From positions 210,427 to 274,426 of the forward strand of contig NZ_CAMFLC010000001.1 of the NCBI RefSeq assembly GCF_945957465.1: 64,000 nucleotides of DNA, written 5' to 3'. The position numbers and the translations under genes were made by a program. Positions within the stretch are counted from its first letter, which is position 1, and every line of letters starts with the position of its first letter. Under the pieces are notes generated by a model. That model was not told the DNA's origin, searched no databases, and saw only the letters and a list, made by a program, of their open reading frames with translations. Below, in pieces: positions 63,022-64,000 of the stretch. This DNA comes from an uncultured Leifsonia sp. (GTDB lineage: Bacteria; Actinomycetota; Actinomycetes; Actinomycetales; Microbacteriaceae).

Positions 63022-64000
63022 GTGGCCGATAGAACGGAAGTCGTGTTCGTCGACGGAGTCCGTACTCCGTTTGGACGTGCGGGCGAAAAAGGGCAGTACT
63101 GGAACACACGCGCGGACGACCTGGTCGTCAAGGCCATGATCGGCCTGCTCGAGCGCAATCCGAACGTGCCGAAGGAGCGCATCGACGACGTCGCCATCGC
63201 CGCGACGACACAGCAGGGCGACCAGGGACTCACCCTGGGCCGCACCGCGGCGCTGCTCGCCGGGCTGCCGAAGTCGGTGCCCGGTTTCGCGATCGACCGG
63301 ATGTGCGCCGGTGCGATGACCAGCGTCACCACGCTCGGTTCCGGCATCGCGTTCGGCGCCTACGACCTGGTGATCGCCGGCGGCGTCGAGCACATGGGAC
63401 GCCACCCGATGGGATTCGGCGCCGACCCGAACCCGCGCTTCCTGTCGGAGCGCATGGTCGCGGAGGACGCTCTCAATATGGGCATGACCGCCGAGCGCAT
63501 CCACGACCGGTTCCCCGCGCTCACCAAGGAGCGCTCCGACCGCTTCGCGCTGGGCAGCCAGCAGAAGACCGCCGCGGCCTATGCCGCGGGCAAGCTCCAG
63601 CCCGACCTGGTCTCGGTCGCCATCCGCTCCGAGCAGGGCTGGGGCCTCGCGACCGAGGACGAGGGCATGCGGCCGGAGACGACGATGGAGGGCCTCGCCA
63701 CCCTCAGGACGCCGTTCCGCCCGCACGGACGCGTGACGGCGGGCAACTCGTCGCCGCTCACCGACGGTGCCACCGCCAGCCTCCTGGCCTCCGCCGACGC
63801 CGTGAAGGAGTTCGGCCTCACGCCCAAGATGCGGATGGTCAGTTTCGCCTTCGCCGGCGTCGAGCCGGAGATCATGGGCCTCGGCCCGGTGCCCTCCACC
63901 GAGAAGGCGCTGCGCAAGGCCGGGCTCACGATCGACGACATCGGACTGTTCGAGCTGAACGAGGCGTTCGCCATCCAGGTGCTGTCGTTCCTCGACCACT
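63022..64000 (+). CDS. Acetyl-CoA acyltransferase (thiolase), truncated by window end
   Basis: GTG start; VADRTEVVFVDGVRTPFGRAGEKGQYWNTRADDLVVKAMIGLL...AIDRMCAGAMTSV...AGGVEHMGRHPMG...NEAFAIQVLSFLDH. Confidence 0.95.
   Translation, partial: MADRTEVVFVDGVRTPFGRAGEKGQYWNTRADDLVVKAMIGLLERNPNVPKERIDDVAIAATTQQGDQGLTLGRTAALLAGLPKSVPGFAIDRMCAGAMTSVTTLGSGIAFGAYDLVIAGGVEHMGRHPMGFGADPNPRFLSERMVAEDALNMGMTAERIHDRFPALTKERSDRFALGSQQKTAAAYAAGKLQPDLVSVAIRSEQGWGLATEDEGMRPETTMEGLATLRTPFRPHGRVTAGNSSPLTDGATASLLASADAVKEFGLTPKMRMVSFAFAGVEPEIMGLGPVPSTEKALRKAGLTIDDIGLFELNEAFAIQVLSFLDH

Overview
High-GC actinobacterial chromosome segment. Gene order and protein motifs suggest Microbacteriaceae, probably Leifsonia-like. 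It is mostly a dense core housekeeping region. Positions 1-29013 form a nearly continuous minus-strand run: priA(partial)-metK-coaBC-rpoZ-[mIHF-gmk]-pyrF-carB-carA-orf-pyrC-pyrB-pyrR-dsbA-like-nusB-efp-aroQ-aroB-aroK-aroC-aroE-mltG-ruvX-alaS-two small orfs-rpsD-rarA. Further on are a PPIase, a DUF349 protein, rsh/secFD/yajC/ruvBAC/yebC, a vitamin B6 locus (pdxT-pdxS divergent from a MocR/PdxR-like regulator and a pyridoxal kinase), thrS, a tRNA cluster, two PLP-dependent sulfur/amino-acid enzymes, an ammonium-transporter pair, zapE, sseA-sufE, DUF3000-rnd and a thiolase cut by the window end. I see no phage, IS element, CRISPR array or obvious large defence or biosynthetic system. The most notable observations are: (1) an AmtB paralogue next to amtB that appears to have lost both pore histidines and both gate phenylalanines; (2) a perfectly phased GlnR-type box upstream of amtB; (3) a single-ORF fusion of mIHF and guanylate kinase; (4) a PyrR-binding RNA element overlapping the pyrR ribosome-binding site; (5) a cNMP-domain/thioredoxin-reductase-like flavoprotein without the CxxC; (6) a structured rpsD leader; (7) an 18-bp perfect-stem inverted repeat between two convergent genes. 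All calls come from reading the sequence and the supplied ORF translations; no database search was possible.
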